A stretch of 64,000 bases of DNA, from positions 27,129,462 through 27,193,461 of the forward strand of contig OX031062.1 in NCBI GenBank assembly GCA_943736015.1, in the 5' to 3' direction. Below, piece after piece: positions 45,925-55,983 of this stretch. The position numbers were made by a program, and so were the translations under genes. Position 1 is the first letter of the stretch, and every line of letters starts with the position of its first letter. Origin of the DNA: Tridacna crocea. Its lineage: Eukaryota > Mollusca > Bivalvia > Cardiida > Cardiidae. Below the pieces are notes generated by a model. It was not told where the DNA came from, ran no database searches, and saw nothing but the letters and a program-made list of their open reading frames with translations.

Positions 45925-46109
45925 TAAGTTTATTTTTATCGTACTACTACTTACTGTAGTACCTTTGATTTAAGGTTGCATATTTTGCAAAACATTGTAT
46001 GAAAATGAATAAATATCAGTATTATAATGTGACATTCTATCCAAACAACAATGCCAAACATGCAAGTAAAACGATCAAATAGTTGTTTGAGTACATAAAA
46101 CTGTCACCG

Positions 46110-46330
46110 TTTTTGGTGGTTCAGGCAACCACCCATAAAACAGAAGGTCAAAGGTTCGAGCCCCACCAGGAGCTTGTTCTGATATGGCTGGTTGGTGAAC
46201 CGCCAGTAAGATAAATGTATGGTTACTAGTGGTGCCAGGTATTAAGGATAAGAATCGGGAGTAAAGACGCTCAGAGAATGAGGTGCCTCATAAACCCAGG
46301 AGGCTGGCCCTTTCGAAATAGGTGAAACTA
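46110..46330 (+). mobile_element. tRNA-headed SINE-like unit
   Basis: GTTTTTGGTGGTTCAGGCAA followed 30 bp later by GGTCAAAGGTTCGAGCCCCA: spacing and sequence of A- and B-boxes (GGTTCGAGCCCC is a near-perfect B-box). The remaining body is of unknown type. Not a functional tRNA, as no full cloverleaf is formed. Confidence 0.6.
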
Positions 46331-46451
46331 ACTACATTAGTCACACACTTTACTTTTACAATATAAACATTCATGATAATCAGAGTCATTGTGAAATAAA
46401 CAGCAAATTTTATGAACGTAAGAGAAACATTACTGATCGATATTTTCCTTG

Positions 46452-46684
46452 CACCCTTTGCCATTCAATCCCTTTTTTATGGGTCTGCAACAGACAAGTC
46501 AAGAAAACATTCTGATTCCAGAAAATTGAAAAAAAAATGCTCAAAATGGGCAATTTCTCCACTTCCCACAATGCTTTCTACCTTATTGTAGAACTGAAGC
46601 TCATATGCACCAAATTTACAGTTGTTGTCTGCAGATGCTTTCAATTTCGTGGAGGCCAAAATTTGTCAACTTGTGATGGGTTAT
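46452..46684 (+). mobile_element. Palindromic TTAA element, old
   Basis: CACCCTTTGCCATTCAATCC, TTGTCTGCAGATGCTTTCAA and TTGTGATGGGTTA mark the arms; the core is eroded (AAATGCTCAAAATGGGCAATTTC). The TGCTC-GGGCAATTTC form resembles the variant core at 34581. Confidence 0.7.
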
Positions 46685-47178
46685 TGATTATAATAATCAG
46701 GTAATAAAAGACAGAGAATATGTGGACTAGAGATTGGCTTTTGCGAAGACCCCTTCATGGCCAGTATGAGGCTCTCTTGGCCAAACTTGTTGCATTTTGA
46801 AAATTAGTAGGCTAGAGGACTTGGACGGAATGGTAAATCCTGGTAGTCCGTAACGATCCGTGGCGATTCGTACTACTACATATTGGATCGTTCTTATTCG
46901 TACTAATCCGTACTTGTACCGTAGTAGTGTATCCATACTACAATTGTCCCGATTCATGTCACTCCGTATTAAACCATGTTCAACCGTAACAATCAGTATG
47001 TTTCCTGGAACTCTGACCTACATTTTGGCTATAGATCTATCAAACTCCGTATTCACACCATTGTGTATCCGTATTGGAACCGTAGTGGACTACGGAATTT
47101 GACATTTCCGTAGTCATCCGTGAGGGATTAGACCGTAGCTCTTCCATGGCGGTCTTCCATGAATACGTGACCGGGGCT

Positions 47179-47500
47179 TTAATGCCACATAAGATTGTCT
47201 ATTTTGTATGTCGAGTGTTTATTGCTCTTTTCCGAATTATATCCCTTATTCTGTGGATGCCAGTACACATATCCATGCTTCCCTGTAGTTTCTTTTACCA
47301 GTACTTAGCATTGTATTCTTCCAAAGCCATTGAATTATTTCCTACAAAACCATCTGTGAAACAATGTTCAGTCATTTCAGAGGAATGAAACCTTTAGCAG
47401 TGACTATCATCAACCCTGGGAAAGAAATTGGCCAAGCTAAGGATTGATATTGATAATCCCTGGTCTCAAATCCTGTACATTATGGATTGACGCACTGGGT
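47179..47500 (-). mobile_element. SINE, degenerate copy
   Basis: Parallels the SINE at 50284-50571 (ATATCCATGCTTCCCTGTAG, ACCATCTGTGAAACAATGTTCAG-like block, CATCAACCCTGGGAAAGAAA), with a weakened tRNA-like head near 47420-47490. It directly follows the transposon's right end. Confidence 0.5.
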
Positions 47501-47879
47501 TCAGCAATAAACAAATTATCCCAATAAATTAATAAGTAATTATCTTACAACTAGCGCTATCACTAAACGTGATCATACCCCCCCCCAACTTCTTGTCACA
47601 AAACACCTCTGTGTCACATGAATGCAGGAATGGTTTAGTACCCACCGGCTCCATGTCTAGAAATAATTTTTTGTCACAGAAATGCACATTGCCTTTGTCC
47701 AAAGAGTTAGGAGACTATTACACAGCCAATAAATACTGAAACAAAAAAAAGAGAAACTTTGGGAAGGAACCTGAAATGGGCTCCTCTTCCATTTCCCTTA
47801 TGATGCAGTGCAATCCCCTCACCAAGATTTCTTTTGACGAATTCTATGGATGATTGCTTTTAAACAGAAATCACCTTAC

Positions 47880-47908
47880 CAGTATACGGTAACAGTATTG
47901 TATAAGAA
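47880..47908 (-). CDS. Candidate 29-nt host micro-exon
   Basis: Minus strand: acceptor CATTAGTTTTTGTCAG, 29 nt, donor ATACTG|GTAAGG. All frames open (one reads FLYNTVTVY). Short enough to occur by chance; kept because it lies in the same strand and region as better exons. Confidence 0.25.
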
Positions 47909-47919
47909 CTGACAAAAAC

Positions 47920-49340
47920 TAATGGAAAAATCATAAATTATCAAATTACAACATGCACATCTTTCCTTTATTCAGAAACTTCCTCTGCAATTTGAAAGAA
48001 ATTCAATTATCCAGAAATCCAGTTATTAAACAATAAAGAAGACAAAAAAATTTATGAAAAGGACATAGCTCATTGGAGAATCATTCAACCATAACCAAAT
48101 AATGACATGCTCATCTTTGTTTTATCATTCATTCACTTTATTTGGCAAATCAACTCAAAACATGCTTTAAGCCATAACAATATGTTATGAAAAATATGGC
48201 AAGAACATAAAGACTGAATGAAATATCATACAAAATAAACAACCACAACAAAAAGAAGTGAAAACGATGAAAACTTCAAAATTACTAAGAAAGTGAAATC
48301 GCCTATTCATTTCATGGTAAACGATTGAAAATATCATGAAACTTCCTATGAAGTCTGACTGAATTTCATTTTGTATTTACGAAGAAATAGAGTGGAAAAG
48401 AAAATTCATTTGAGGAACATAACTCTTTTGAAAATCATTCCACCCTAACAAAATCATACTATGCACATCTTGGCTTCATGTTTAAACTTCAAATGATGTT
48501 TGACTGAAATATGTGCAATAGTTATCGAGAAATGGAGAAGGGAAAAATAAAAAAAAAGGGAAATACTGAAAAAAATGTAAAAAAGGGACATAACTAATCG
48601 GAAAATCATTCAACCATAACCAAATTGTAATACATGAATGTGCATTATCACTTTTACTGAAAATGCCTATAAAGTTTCATTGAAATAAGTCCAATAGTTA
48701 TAAAGAGCAGACAAATATTCATGAATGGGCTGTAACTCACTGGAAAATCATTTAACCATAACCAAATTGTAAAATTCACATCTTTGCTTCATACTAAAAC
48801 TCTCCATATAGTTTGACTGCAATTCATCCAGTACACATTCAGAAATAGAGTAGACAAAAAATATTCATGAAAGGGCAAAAACTCCTTTAAAAATCATTCA
48901 ACCATAACCATATTATAATATGCACATCTTGACCTCATAATAAAACTTCCTATGAAGTTTGACTGAAATCCGTCTTGTAGTCATTGACAAATGGAGCAGA
49001 CAAAAAAATTCATGAAAGGGCCATTACCCCTTTGAAAATCAAACAACCAAAACCAAATTATAAGATGCACATCCTTGCTTCAAACTAAAACTTCCTATGA
49101 AGTTTGACTGAAATCCAACCAATAGTTACTGAGAAATAGAGCTGACCAAAATATTCATGAAAGGGCCATAACTCCTTTGAAAATCATTTTACCCATACCA
49201 AATTTTCATATACACATCTTTTGAAACTTCCTATAAAGTTTGACTGAAATCTTTCCAATAGTTATTGAGAAATAGGTTGGACAAAAAAATTCACGAAAGA
49301 ACTATAACTCCTTTGAAAATCATTCAACTGTCACATGTGC
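47920..49340 (+). repeat. Tandem array, family G, about 130-150-bp monomers
   Basis: About nine monomers with TTTGAAAATCATTCAACCAT, AACCAAATTATAATATGCAC, AACTTCCTATGAAGTTTGAC, 'TGAAATCC' and ATTCATGAAAGGGCCATAAC. No defined termini recognised. Confidence 0.75.
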
Positions 49341-49532
49341 TAGCAAAATAAATAATATGCACATTTTTGCCTCATAGCACTGACAGAAGGTGAATTATAA
49401 TGGCAAGGTCAGGGTCTTATTGCCTGAAAAATTTTGTCTTTTCCATAGAGTATAAATCTAATAACTGTAAGCACAAAACACTGAGAATAGCTGCTAACTA
49501 CAAGCAATTTGATGGTTCCGATCATTGTTTTC

Positions 49533-49600
49533 AACCCATTACCAAATAATCTCGGAGATTGTTATGACTCTGACCATATATAAAGGTGCAGTTCATAAAT
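49533..49600 (+). mobile_element. Fragment of palindromic TTAA element
   Basis: TCAACCCATTACCAAATAAT, then GTTATGACTCTGACC: left arm only. Confidence 0.4.
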
Positions 49601-50062
49601 GTCCAGTCAATAGCAGAAAATAGAATTTTGAAACTAGAACAAATTCTACCATGTCGCATCATCTGTTTGTTTACATCGATGGTCGCTGACAATTAGCTGA
49701 CTCTTTTTCGTTAATCTTTGCAGTGACGTAAACACCACATGATTATTCACCTGATTTTTTTGTCCCCATGCTAGGCTTGAAAAACTAAGTTTATTGGCAT
49801 CGTAAACAGAAACTGTTACACAGCTTAATCATTTTTTTCTCATTTATCATCAATACAGGAAGAGTTTATTACATAAAAATTACAAAACAGGTTCAGAATG
49901 TGGCATCTTACTCTCAGATGACATAATATTGAAATTGTAAACAAAAGTCCTATGTATTATGTCAAAACACTAAGGCAATGCAATGTTATCATGTGCCTTT
50001 CTCAAAGACCTAGTTTGAATTTACACAAATGATAGCAAAGGTTGTCTTGATCCATTGCATAC
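49601..50062. other. No gene recognised
   Basis: Unique-looking AT-rich DNA immediately 3' (minus strand) of the cysteine-rich exon; presumed intron. Confidence 0.45.
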
Positions 50063-50151
50063 CTGACATTGATGTGCTTTACCATAATATGTTTTTGCAC
50101 TCATATTATGACAACCATTGCAGTGACTGACACATTCAAATGTTCTCCCAT
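50063..50151 (-). CDS. Cysteine-rich host exon (89 nt)
   Basis: Minus strand: acceptor CACATATATTAG, 89 nt, donor TGTCAG|GTATGC. Enters in phase 1, leaves in phase 0; one frame reads GRTFECVSHCNGCHNMSA and KTYYGKAHQCQ. Four cysteines in a C-x3-C-x2-C-x13-C pattern suggest an extracellular disulfide-rich or zinc-binding module. The family is not recognised; furin-like or EGF-like repeats are possible. Same strand as the cadherin-like exon, so it could be part of the same gene, but that cannot be shown here. Confidence 0.55.
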
Positions 50152-50239
50152 CTAATATATGTGTGATGTGATGGGTTATCAAATATATTTTCAAGTTATA
50201 AACAGTGCAAATTACCAAATTTTGAACTTTACTGGGGCT

Positions 50240-50648
50240 TTAATGACCCTACAAATGAAAGCTATTGAATACATTGTGGGATTAATTGGTTTTATAGTGT
50301 TTCATGCCAGTTTCAGATATATTGTGACAGCCAGTGCAGCTATCCATGCTTCCCTCGAGTATTACCTATTGGTAGGTTGAAAAGCTTTCTTTCCAAACAT
50401 CTGACTACTTCCAACATGACTATCGTCAAAACAATGGTCAGCCATAGGAGAAGACTGAATCATGTCTCAAAGACTATCATCAATCCTAGGACAGAAATGG
50501 GCTGAGCTAGGGATCTAACCCATGACTTCTTGTTCTCAAGTCCTGCATTCTACCAAGTGAGCTATCTGGACTTGAAAAACACTGTGGGGAAAGGGAGAAA
50601 CGCTGGGAACCAGTATACCGGTATTCTCTTTTTCCAACATTGTTTCAT
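50240..50648 (+). mobile_element. Palindromic TTAA element split by a SINE
   Basis: Short arm at 50240-50283 (TTTAATGACCCTACAAATGA, GAATACATTGTGGGA) and core at 50572-50648 (AACACTGTGGGGAAAGGGAG, AAACGCTGGGAACC). ATTGTGGG-type sequence is present on both sides of the SINE, as expected of a target duplication. Confidence 0.6.
50284..50571 (-). mobile_element. tRNA-derived SINE
   Basis: On the minus strand: GTCCAGATAGCTCACTTGGT, AGAATGCAGGACT, then GTCATGGGTTAGATCCCTAG: A- and B-box of a tRNA-type promoter, then CAGCCCATTTCTGTCCTAGG and a core with TTTGGAAAGAAAG. About 288 bp. Confidence 0.7.
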
Positions 50649-50659
50649 TTATTGACCCT

Positions 50660-50888
50660 TGAACTCTTTACCATACGGCAAAATTTTAGACCTAACCAAA
50701 CAGACAGCATCTGCAGATGACAATTTCAAAGTGGCTCAAATGATACAATTTTGCTATCACAGGGTAGAAAACATTGTGGGAAAAGGAGAAAATGCTGGTT
50801 ACCAGCATTTTCTCCTTTTCCCACAATTTTTTCAAAAGGCTTCTTCCTCAGGGGTGTCAAAAGTCGTCATTGTGTGGTATTGGGTTGA
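50660..50888 (-). mobile_element. Palindromic TTAA element, full length
   Basis: GAACTCTTTACCATACGGCA at the left, core GGAGAAAATGCTGGTTACCA GCATTTTCTCC, end GGTATTGGGTTGA. Both terminal TTAA have mutated. Confidence 0.85.
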
Positions 50889-52367
50889 CACACAATCCTG
50901 ACTTTTAACGATCTTGAGGAATACAGCTTTCAAACAAGAGCTTCGCAAAGCGGCGCATATACGCCCAAAGGGGCTTGTCAGTGAAATGAGTTGAAATGAC
51001 GGAAGGGCCATGAATGAAGAGTAGTTAATCTCCATGATATGTGAAAAAAATTAAAGGGCAATAACTAAAAAAAGAAAGGGTGGCACAGTTACAAATTTTG
51101 TAAATTGCTGTTCTCCACAAGGTGTTCTATCAGTTTTGAAAGGTTCAAGATCACAGCTTTTATATTTTAGAAATTATGGCCCAGACAAAAATTCAAAGAG
51201 AAAACTAACAAAGGGCAATAACTAAAAAAAGAAGGATGGCAGAGTTATGGTTCTTGTACAGTGCACTTCTTTATAACGTGTTCTATAAGTCTTTGAAGTT
51301 TCAAGATGATAGGTTTTAAAGTTTGGGAGTTATTGCCTGGACAAAAATTCAAACTAAGAAATTAACAAAGGGCAATAACTAAAAAAATAAAAGTCGCAGA
51401 GTTATGGTTCATGTGCACTGCACTTCTCCATAATGTGTTCTATCGGTGTATGAAGTTGCAATTTATTAGCTTTTATAGTTTGGAAGTTATGGCCTGGACA
51501 AAAATTCAAACTGAAAATTAACAAACGGCAATAAGTAAAAAAAAAGGTCGCAGAGTTATGCTTCATGTGCAATGCACTTCTCCATAAAGTGTTCTATCAC
51601 TATATGAGGTTGCAAGTTATTAGCTTTTATAGTTTGGAAGTTATGGCCTGGACAAAAATTCAAACTGAAAATTAACAAAGGGCAATAACTCAAAAAATAA
51701 AAATGGCAGAGTTATGGTTCATGTGTGATGCACTTCTCCACAATGTTATCTATCAGTGTATGAAGTTCAAAGTTAATAGCTTTTATAGTTTAGAAGTTAT
51801 GGCCTGGACAAAAATTCAAACTGAAAATTAACAAAGGGCTGTAACTCAAAAAATAAAAAAAGCAGAGTTATGGTTCTTGTGCACTGCACTTCTCCATAAT
51901 GTGTTCTGTCAGTGTATGTAGTTTCAATTTAATACCTTTTATGGTATGGAAGTTATGGCCTGAACAAAAATTCAAAGTGAAAAGTTGGTTATTTCAGAAA
52001 TCAAGGGCAGATAATTTTGGAACGGAAACAGCGATCAAAATTCTAAGACCCAGGTGCACAACTAGACATCATGGAGATTCATTGTGGCAAGTTTCAAATA
52101 ATTCCGATGAAAACTGTAGGAGGAGTTGAGCACACAAGACAGACGGACGGACGGACAACCGGGGGTATGACATAATACCACCCTTCGGGCGTATAAAAAA
52201 ATGTGAGAAAAGGAGAAAATGTTGTTGACCAGCATTTCCTCCTTTTTGTACAATGTTTCTTCTACCTTCAAAGACAGTTGTCAATTGTTGAGTTACATTT
52301 ATTTTGTCAACTACAAATGCTGTCAATCTGGACATGTCTAAAACTTCGTCATTCGGTGAAGGGTTAA
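50884..52367 (+). mobile_element. Palindromic TTAA element split by tandem-core element H
   Basis: Short arm at 50884-50932 (ACACAATCCTGACTTTTAAC, GCTTTCAAA); core and long arm at 52197-52367 (AATGTGAGAAAAGGAGAAAA, end GGTGAAGGGTTAA). Confidence 0.65.
50933..52196 (+). repeat. Tandem-core element, family H, complete, about 160-bp monomers
   Basis: Bounded on both sides by one palindromic element copy, so its ends are known: left AAGAGCTTCGCAAAGCGGCG, CATATACGCCC; right ACCACCCTTCGGGCGTATAA. TATACGCCC and GGGCGTATA are inverted. Six or seven monomers: AACAAAGGGCAATAACTAAA, GCAGAGTTATGGTTCATGTG, CACTTCTCCATAATGTGTTC, GTTATGGCCTGGACAAAAAT. An ACGGACGGACGG tract precedes the right end. Confidence 0.85.
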
Positions 52368-52451
52368 AGTCATAATTATGAGGGACAGTTCATTTATCAT
52401 CTGCCAATGTTTTCAGTGTGAATATCTAAACTGTTGCATCTGATAAAAGAG

Positions 52452-52678
52452 TTAACCCTTTACCACACAATCCCTACTTTTGATGACCCTATAAAAGAAG
52501 CCTCTAGAAAACATTTTGGGAAAAGGAGAAAATGCTGGTTACCAGCATTTTCTCCTTTACCCACGTTTTCTACTCTTTACAAAACAAACATTTCAAATTT
52601 CAGTCACTTTCATCTTGTCCTCTGCAAATGCTTTCCTTTTGGATAAACCTAAAATTTTGTTGTTTGGAAATGAGTTAA
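52452..52678 (+). mobile_element. Palindromic TTAA element, full length
   Basis: TTAACCCTTTACCACACAAT to GGAAATGAGTTAA; core GGAGAAAATGCTGGTTACCA GCATTTTCTCC. Confidence 0.92.
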
Positions 52679-52769
52679 AAGCGGTCTACTGCAGGATAAG
52701 GGTCTTCTGTGTGTGGTAATGAACAAGACTAAATCTCTGACTGACAAATTAAGAACGTCACAATAAATG

Positions 52770-53015
52770 AACTCAACTCTTCATCAGACAACAAAATTTT
52801 AGACTTGTTCAAATTAAAAGCATACGCAGATGACATAATAAATATTGCATGGATAGAAAATATTGTGGGAAAAAGAGAAAATGCTGCTGATAGCCAAGTT
52901 TTCTCCTTTTTAGTGCTGTGTTTTCAAAAATTGTTTGAAAGCATAGTGTGAAATTGAGGAAAAAGCTGGTAATAGCCATTATCTCCTTCCACAACTTTTT
53001 CTTCCTTTTCAAAAA
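52770..53015. mobile_element. Two partial palindromic TTAA elements
   Basis: 52770-52930 (minus: CAGACAACAAAATTTTAGAC, core eroded) and 52930-53015 (plus: GTGTGAAATTGAGGAAAAAG, CTTCCACAACTTTTTC). Confidence 0.55.
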
Positions 53016-53538
53016 CAAAAAAACATGGGATGAATCGCATCTAATTTTTTGCCCTAGATTTAAGTATAACCAAAGTAAAAATATACAAGTACTGAAATTT
53101 CAAGGATGTTTGCAAGAATATTCAATGTAAGTATTCAAAAACAATGTCAGACAATGTGTACCATACATTAGTCTTGAAGATACACAAGACTGAAATGTAC
53201 AATCTTACTGTGATATAAACTGTCAGCTTAAAAGCCCAACATGATAGTATCAATGCTCAACCCAATACTGCACTGCCCAAGGATACAATGTAGTTAGACC
53301 TTTTTTTAATCATTCAGAATATAAAGGAATATTACCCAGAGAAATACCCATACACTTTTTTCAACATACTTTCAATACTTTATACCACAGATTGTCACTG
53401 GTTTATCATAATTTGAATCAGTACATTCACAGCTGACTTTGGGACCACTTTACGACAGAACTTTTGTAAATGTATATTTCTTATATTTCTTATTTTGTAG
53501 CTTTTTTTCATTATGTGATATGAATATTTTAACTGTAC
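53016..53538. other. No gene recognised
   Basis: AT-rich intron-like DNA without shared repeats. Confidence 0.45.
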
Positions 53539-53805
53539 CTAATTCTTTACCAGACAACAAAATTTTGGATTTAACCATTTCACTGCTGACCATTTTTCGA
53601 CAATGGTTTGGTGGGAAAGCAGCCACTGGCTTCAGGAAAGACAACTGTGCAGAGTACTTGTAAAAGAAACTCCAGGAAAGCATGGATAGGTGCACTGGCC
53701 ACTACTATATCACTGAAATAATGTTGAAAACAGCATTAAACACTTCACAAATAATCAATCAATTGTAGGGTTATTAAAACTCGGGATTGTGTGATAAAGG
53801 GTTCA
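53539..53805 (-). mobile_element. Palindromic TTAA element ends around a SINE body
   Basis: AATTCTTTACCAGACAACAA and GGATTTAACC at 53539-53577, GGGATTGTGTGATAAAGGGT at 53763-53805. Between them 53578-53762 carries GGAAAGCATGGATAGGTGCA CTGGCC, the body of the 50284 SINE in the opposite orientation and without its head. The core of the palindromic element is missing. Confidence 0.5.
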
Positions 53806-53814
53806 TTCTTTTCC

Positions 53815-53930
53815 CAACCACAAAATTTTAGACTAATCCTGATTGAAAGCATTTGTAGACAATAAAAAAATCAATGTTTCTCAAGACATGACATTCGTCT
53901 TTCATTAGGCAGAAAAACATTGAGGGTAGC
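53815..53930 (-). mobile_element. Partial palindromic TTAA element
   Basis: Long arm only: CACAAAATTTTAGACTAATC, GAAAGCATTTGTAGACAATA, ending at the start of the core. Confidence 0.55.
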
Positions 53931-54155
53931 CTCACGTGTATTGATGCTTTACATCGCCCACATTAAAGAACCAAGGAGGTCTATTTGAAGAACAGTGAAG
54001 GGGATAGTACCCAGATTTCCTTGTATCAGATTCTCTCTCTCTAATGGTCCATACAATATATAGAGTACGGAGGGACCTTAAACCTACAAAGTCATCATCA
54101 TCTCTGACTGCAATTTTGAGAGTGTTATGAGAGGAAATTAAGACCAATTATTACA
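53931..54155 (-). repeat. Unassigned repeat-like unit with a long open frame
   Basis: A 71-residue minus-strand frame (DDDDFVGLRSLRTLYIVWTI ... NRPPWFFNVGDVKHQYT) after an acceptor-like CAAAATTGCAG. The CATTAAAGAACCAAGGAGGT block looks to me like a dispersed mollusc repeat rather than a gene, but I cannot prove it within this window. Either is possible. Confidence 0.3.
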
Positions 54156-54203
54156 GCCTGGACCCAGGCTAATAAAAGACCAACCCTGTCATTTAATCTA
54201 CAT

Positions 54204-54432
54204 TTAACCCTTTCCCAAACAATCCCTGGTTTTTACTGGTCTAGAATAGTAGCCTTTTGAAAACATTGTAGGAAAAGGAGAAAATGCTGGTAACCAGCAT
54301 TTTCTCCTTTTCCCACCATGTTTTCTACCCTATCATAGACAGAAATCATCTTTTTAGCAAGAGTTGAATAGTCGTCTGCAAATGTTTTCAATTTGGTCTA
54401 GTCCAAAAGTTTGTCGTTTGGGAAAGGGTTAA
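54204..54432 (+). mobile_element. Palindromic TTAA element, full length (229 bp)
   Basis: TTAACCCTTTCCCAAACAAT to GGGAAAGGGTTAA; core GGAGAAAATGCTGGTAACCA GCATTTTCTCC. Very close to 14081-14309, suggesting recent spread of this subfamily. Confidence 0.95.
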
Positions 54433-54523
54433 TGTATCCACTGTAAATACTTTCAAAATGAGCTACTGGCAGTCTTTTATAGTCTGTTGTCTGGTAAGGA
54501 ACACAGGCTGTTACAGACATACA

Positions 54524-54751
54524 TTAATTCTTTACCACACGAAAAATTTTAGATTGGTCCAAATTGAAAGCATTTGCAGACGACAAAATAAAGGTGACTG
54601 AAAAATTGAAATTTGTTTTATGAAGGGTAGAAAACACTGTGGGAAAAGGAGAAAATGCTGGTTACCAGCATTTTCTCCTTTTCCTACAGTGTTTTCAAAA
54701 GGCTTCTTTCTCAGGGGCGTTAAAAGTAGGGATTGTGTGGTAATGAGTTAA
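54524..54751 (-). mobile_element. Palindromic TTAA element, full length
   Basis: TTAATTCTTTACCACACGAA to GGTAATGAGTTAA; core as usual but with CACTGT/ACAGTG outer bases, as in 20576-20804. Opposite orientation to its neighbours at 54204 and 54961. Confidence 0.93.
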
Positions 54752-54960
54752 AACCTTCACAAGAAAGGAGAAATTTTCTGAGGTGAGGGAAAATATCATT
54801 TATGTATGGTATGGAAAATGATTGCGAGAAAAGGACAGTTTTCTGTCCTTTGATAGGCTGTAGGGGTGAAGCTTGCATGTAAATTATCTTAGAGACCATA
54901 CATGGCAATAAAGAACACATGGTTGGCAATAACATGCTTGAACTTGATAGATTTGTAATC

Positions 54961-55290
54961 TTAACCGATTACCAAATCCTTGTTTTAATGATCCTGATGA
55001 AAAAGCCTTTAAAAACATTTTGGGAAAAGGAGAAAATGCTGCTAGCCATGATTTACTCCTTTTATCACAATTATTACTTTTACATTTCAAAGAAAAATTC
55101 CGTCACTTATGCCACATTGAATTTGTCATCTGCAAAATGCTTAAAGGTTGAATAAGGATAAAATCTTGTATGGTAGAGGGTTAGTTCCCTACCTATCCAT
55201 ATTCAGAATATTTCCAGATGACACATTGAAGTGACTAAAATGATACAATTTGGCTTTGAAAGGGTTGACAGCAAGGCAGAAAATGACACA
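54961..55290. mobile_element. Two palindromic TTAA elements, one partial
   Basis: 54961-55184 (plus: TTAACCGATTACCAAATCCT ... GGTAGAGGGTTAG, core partly eroded) and 55185-55290 (minus, long arm only: GACACATTGAAGTGACTAAA). Confidence 0.65.
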
Positions 55291-55311
55291 AGAGGACCCT
55301 ATATTACTTAC

Positions 55312-55384
55312 CTTATTAGTGAAGAGCCAAAGTTTGCTTTGCAAAAGACAGATCTCCTGCCACAAAAGAACTACCCTACAGACG
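55312..55384 (-). CDS. Host exon candidate (73 nt)
   Basis: Minus strand: acceptor GTGATTGCTCAG, 73 nt, donor AATAAG|GTAAGT (ideal). Only one frame is open: VCRVVLLWQEICLLQSKLWL then FTNK. It enters in phase 2 and leaves in phase 0. The micro-exon at 57104-57132 can splice to it in frame. Product not recognised; hydrophobic, possibly part of a helix. Confidence 0.45.
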
Positions 55385-55864
55385 CTGAGCAATCACAATA
55401 GCTGACTTTTAAGACTGTGTTTTACTGATTGTTGATCAAGACCAAGCTGCAGGAAATATGCAGAATGGTCCTACATCAATCCTGTCAATTTTTTTTGCCC
55501 CTCCCCGCCTTCCAAAAAAAAAAGTAGGCTCAAAATGATGATAGTGATCTTTTTACTGGCAGATAACATTCTTTTCAGTACATTATGTTGCACTTTTTGG
55601 GTAATTATGGATTTATTTTATTCATTGTTTAAAATAAAACAATAGAAATCAAAAACAGCATGAACTCTGCGCTCAAAAGCCAATCTGCATATTATTGGTA
55701 TCACAAGTATGATGAGTATTAACTGGAATACTGATAAACTTATGATAAGGTAATGATAACATGTACCTTTATTGTTCTTACTTTTCCTTTCATTGTTAAA
55801 TATAGACATACTGGTATTATCATCCTTAGCCAAAACTTCCTTCCTGTGTTGGCCTTTAGTATTT
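55385..55864. other. No gene recognised
   Basis: AT-rich intron-like DNA. The 71-residue frame at 55618-55833 has a hydrophobic stretch but no splice support. Confidence 0.45.
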
Positions 55865-55980
55865 GCTGGACATCAGATTTAAAGACTGATCCAAATTGCA
55901 GGCAAACATTTGATTTGGCTCAAATGCCAGATTTTGTCTTTAAAAAAAAAGATAGAAAACAATGTAGAAAAAGAAAATAA
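55865..55980 (-). mobile_element. Partial palindromic TTAA element
   Basis: CAGATTTAAAGACTGATCCA, GGCTCAAATGCCAGATTTTG, GAAAACAATGTAGAAAAAG; ends at the left base of the long palindrome. Confidence 0.5.
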
Positions 55981-55983
55981 TTA

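Larger units (their letters stand above)
45227..47178. mobile_element. DNA transposon with 40-bp inverted ends and CCGTA-rich subterminal blocks
   Basis: Ends ATATCCCGGTCACACATTCA and (reverse) AGCCCCGGTCACGTATTCAT, then CGGAAG-CCGCCA-GGAAGAGC-TACGG on both sides: about 40 bp inverted. Flanked by TTA/TTAA. A TTA-type duplication and CCCGGTCAC ends favour PIF/Harbinger; a TTAA target cannot be excluded. About 300 bp inside each end is packed with TCCGTA/TACGGA motifs. It contains a SINE-like unit (46110-46330) and a palindromic element (46452-46684). No transposase core seen. Confidence 0.7.

Noticed and set aside
46110-46172. Possible tRNA gene
   Set aside because: B-box is good but no complete cloverleaf or acceptor stem is formed, and a body of unrelated sequence follows; SINE head more likely.
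53931-54155. 71-residue frame after an acceptor-like site as a host exon
   Set aside because: Sequence style suggests a dispersed repeat; kept only as an unassigned repeat-like unit.
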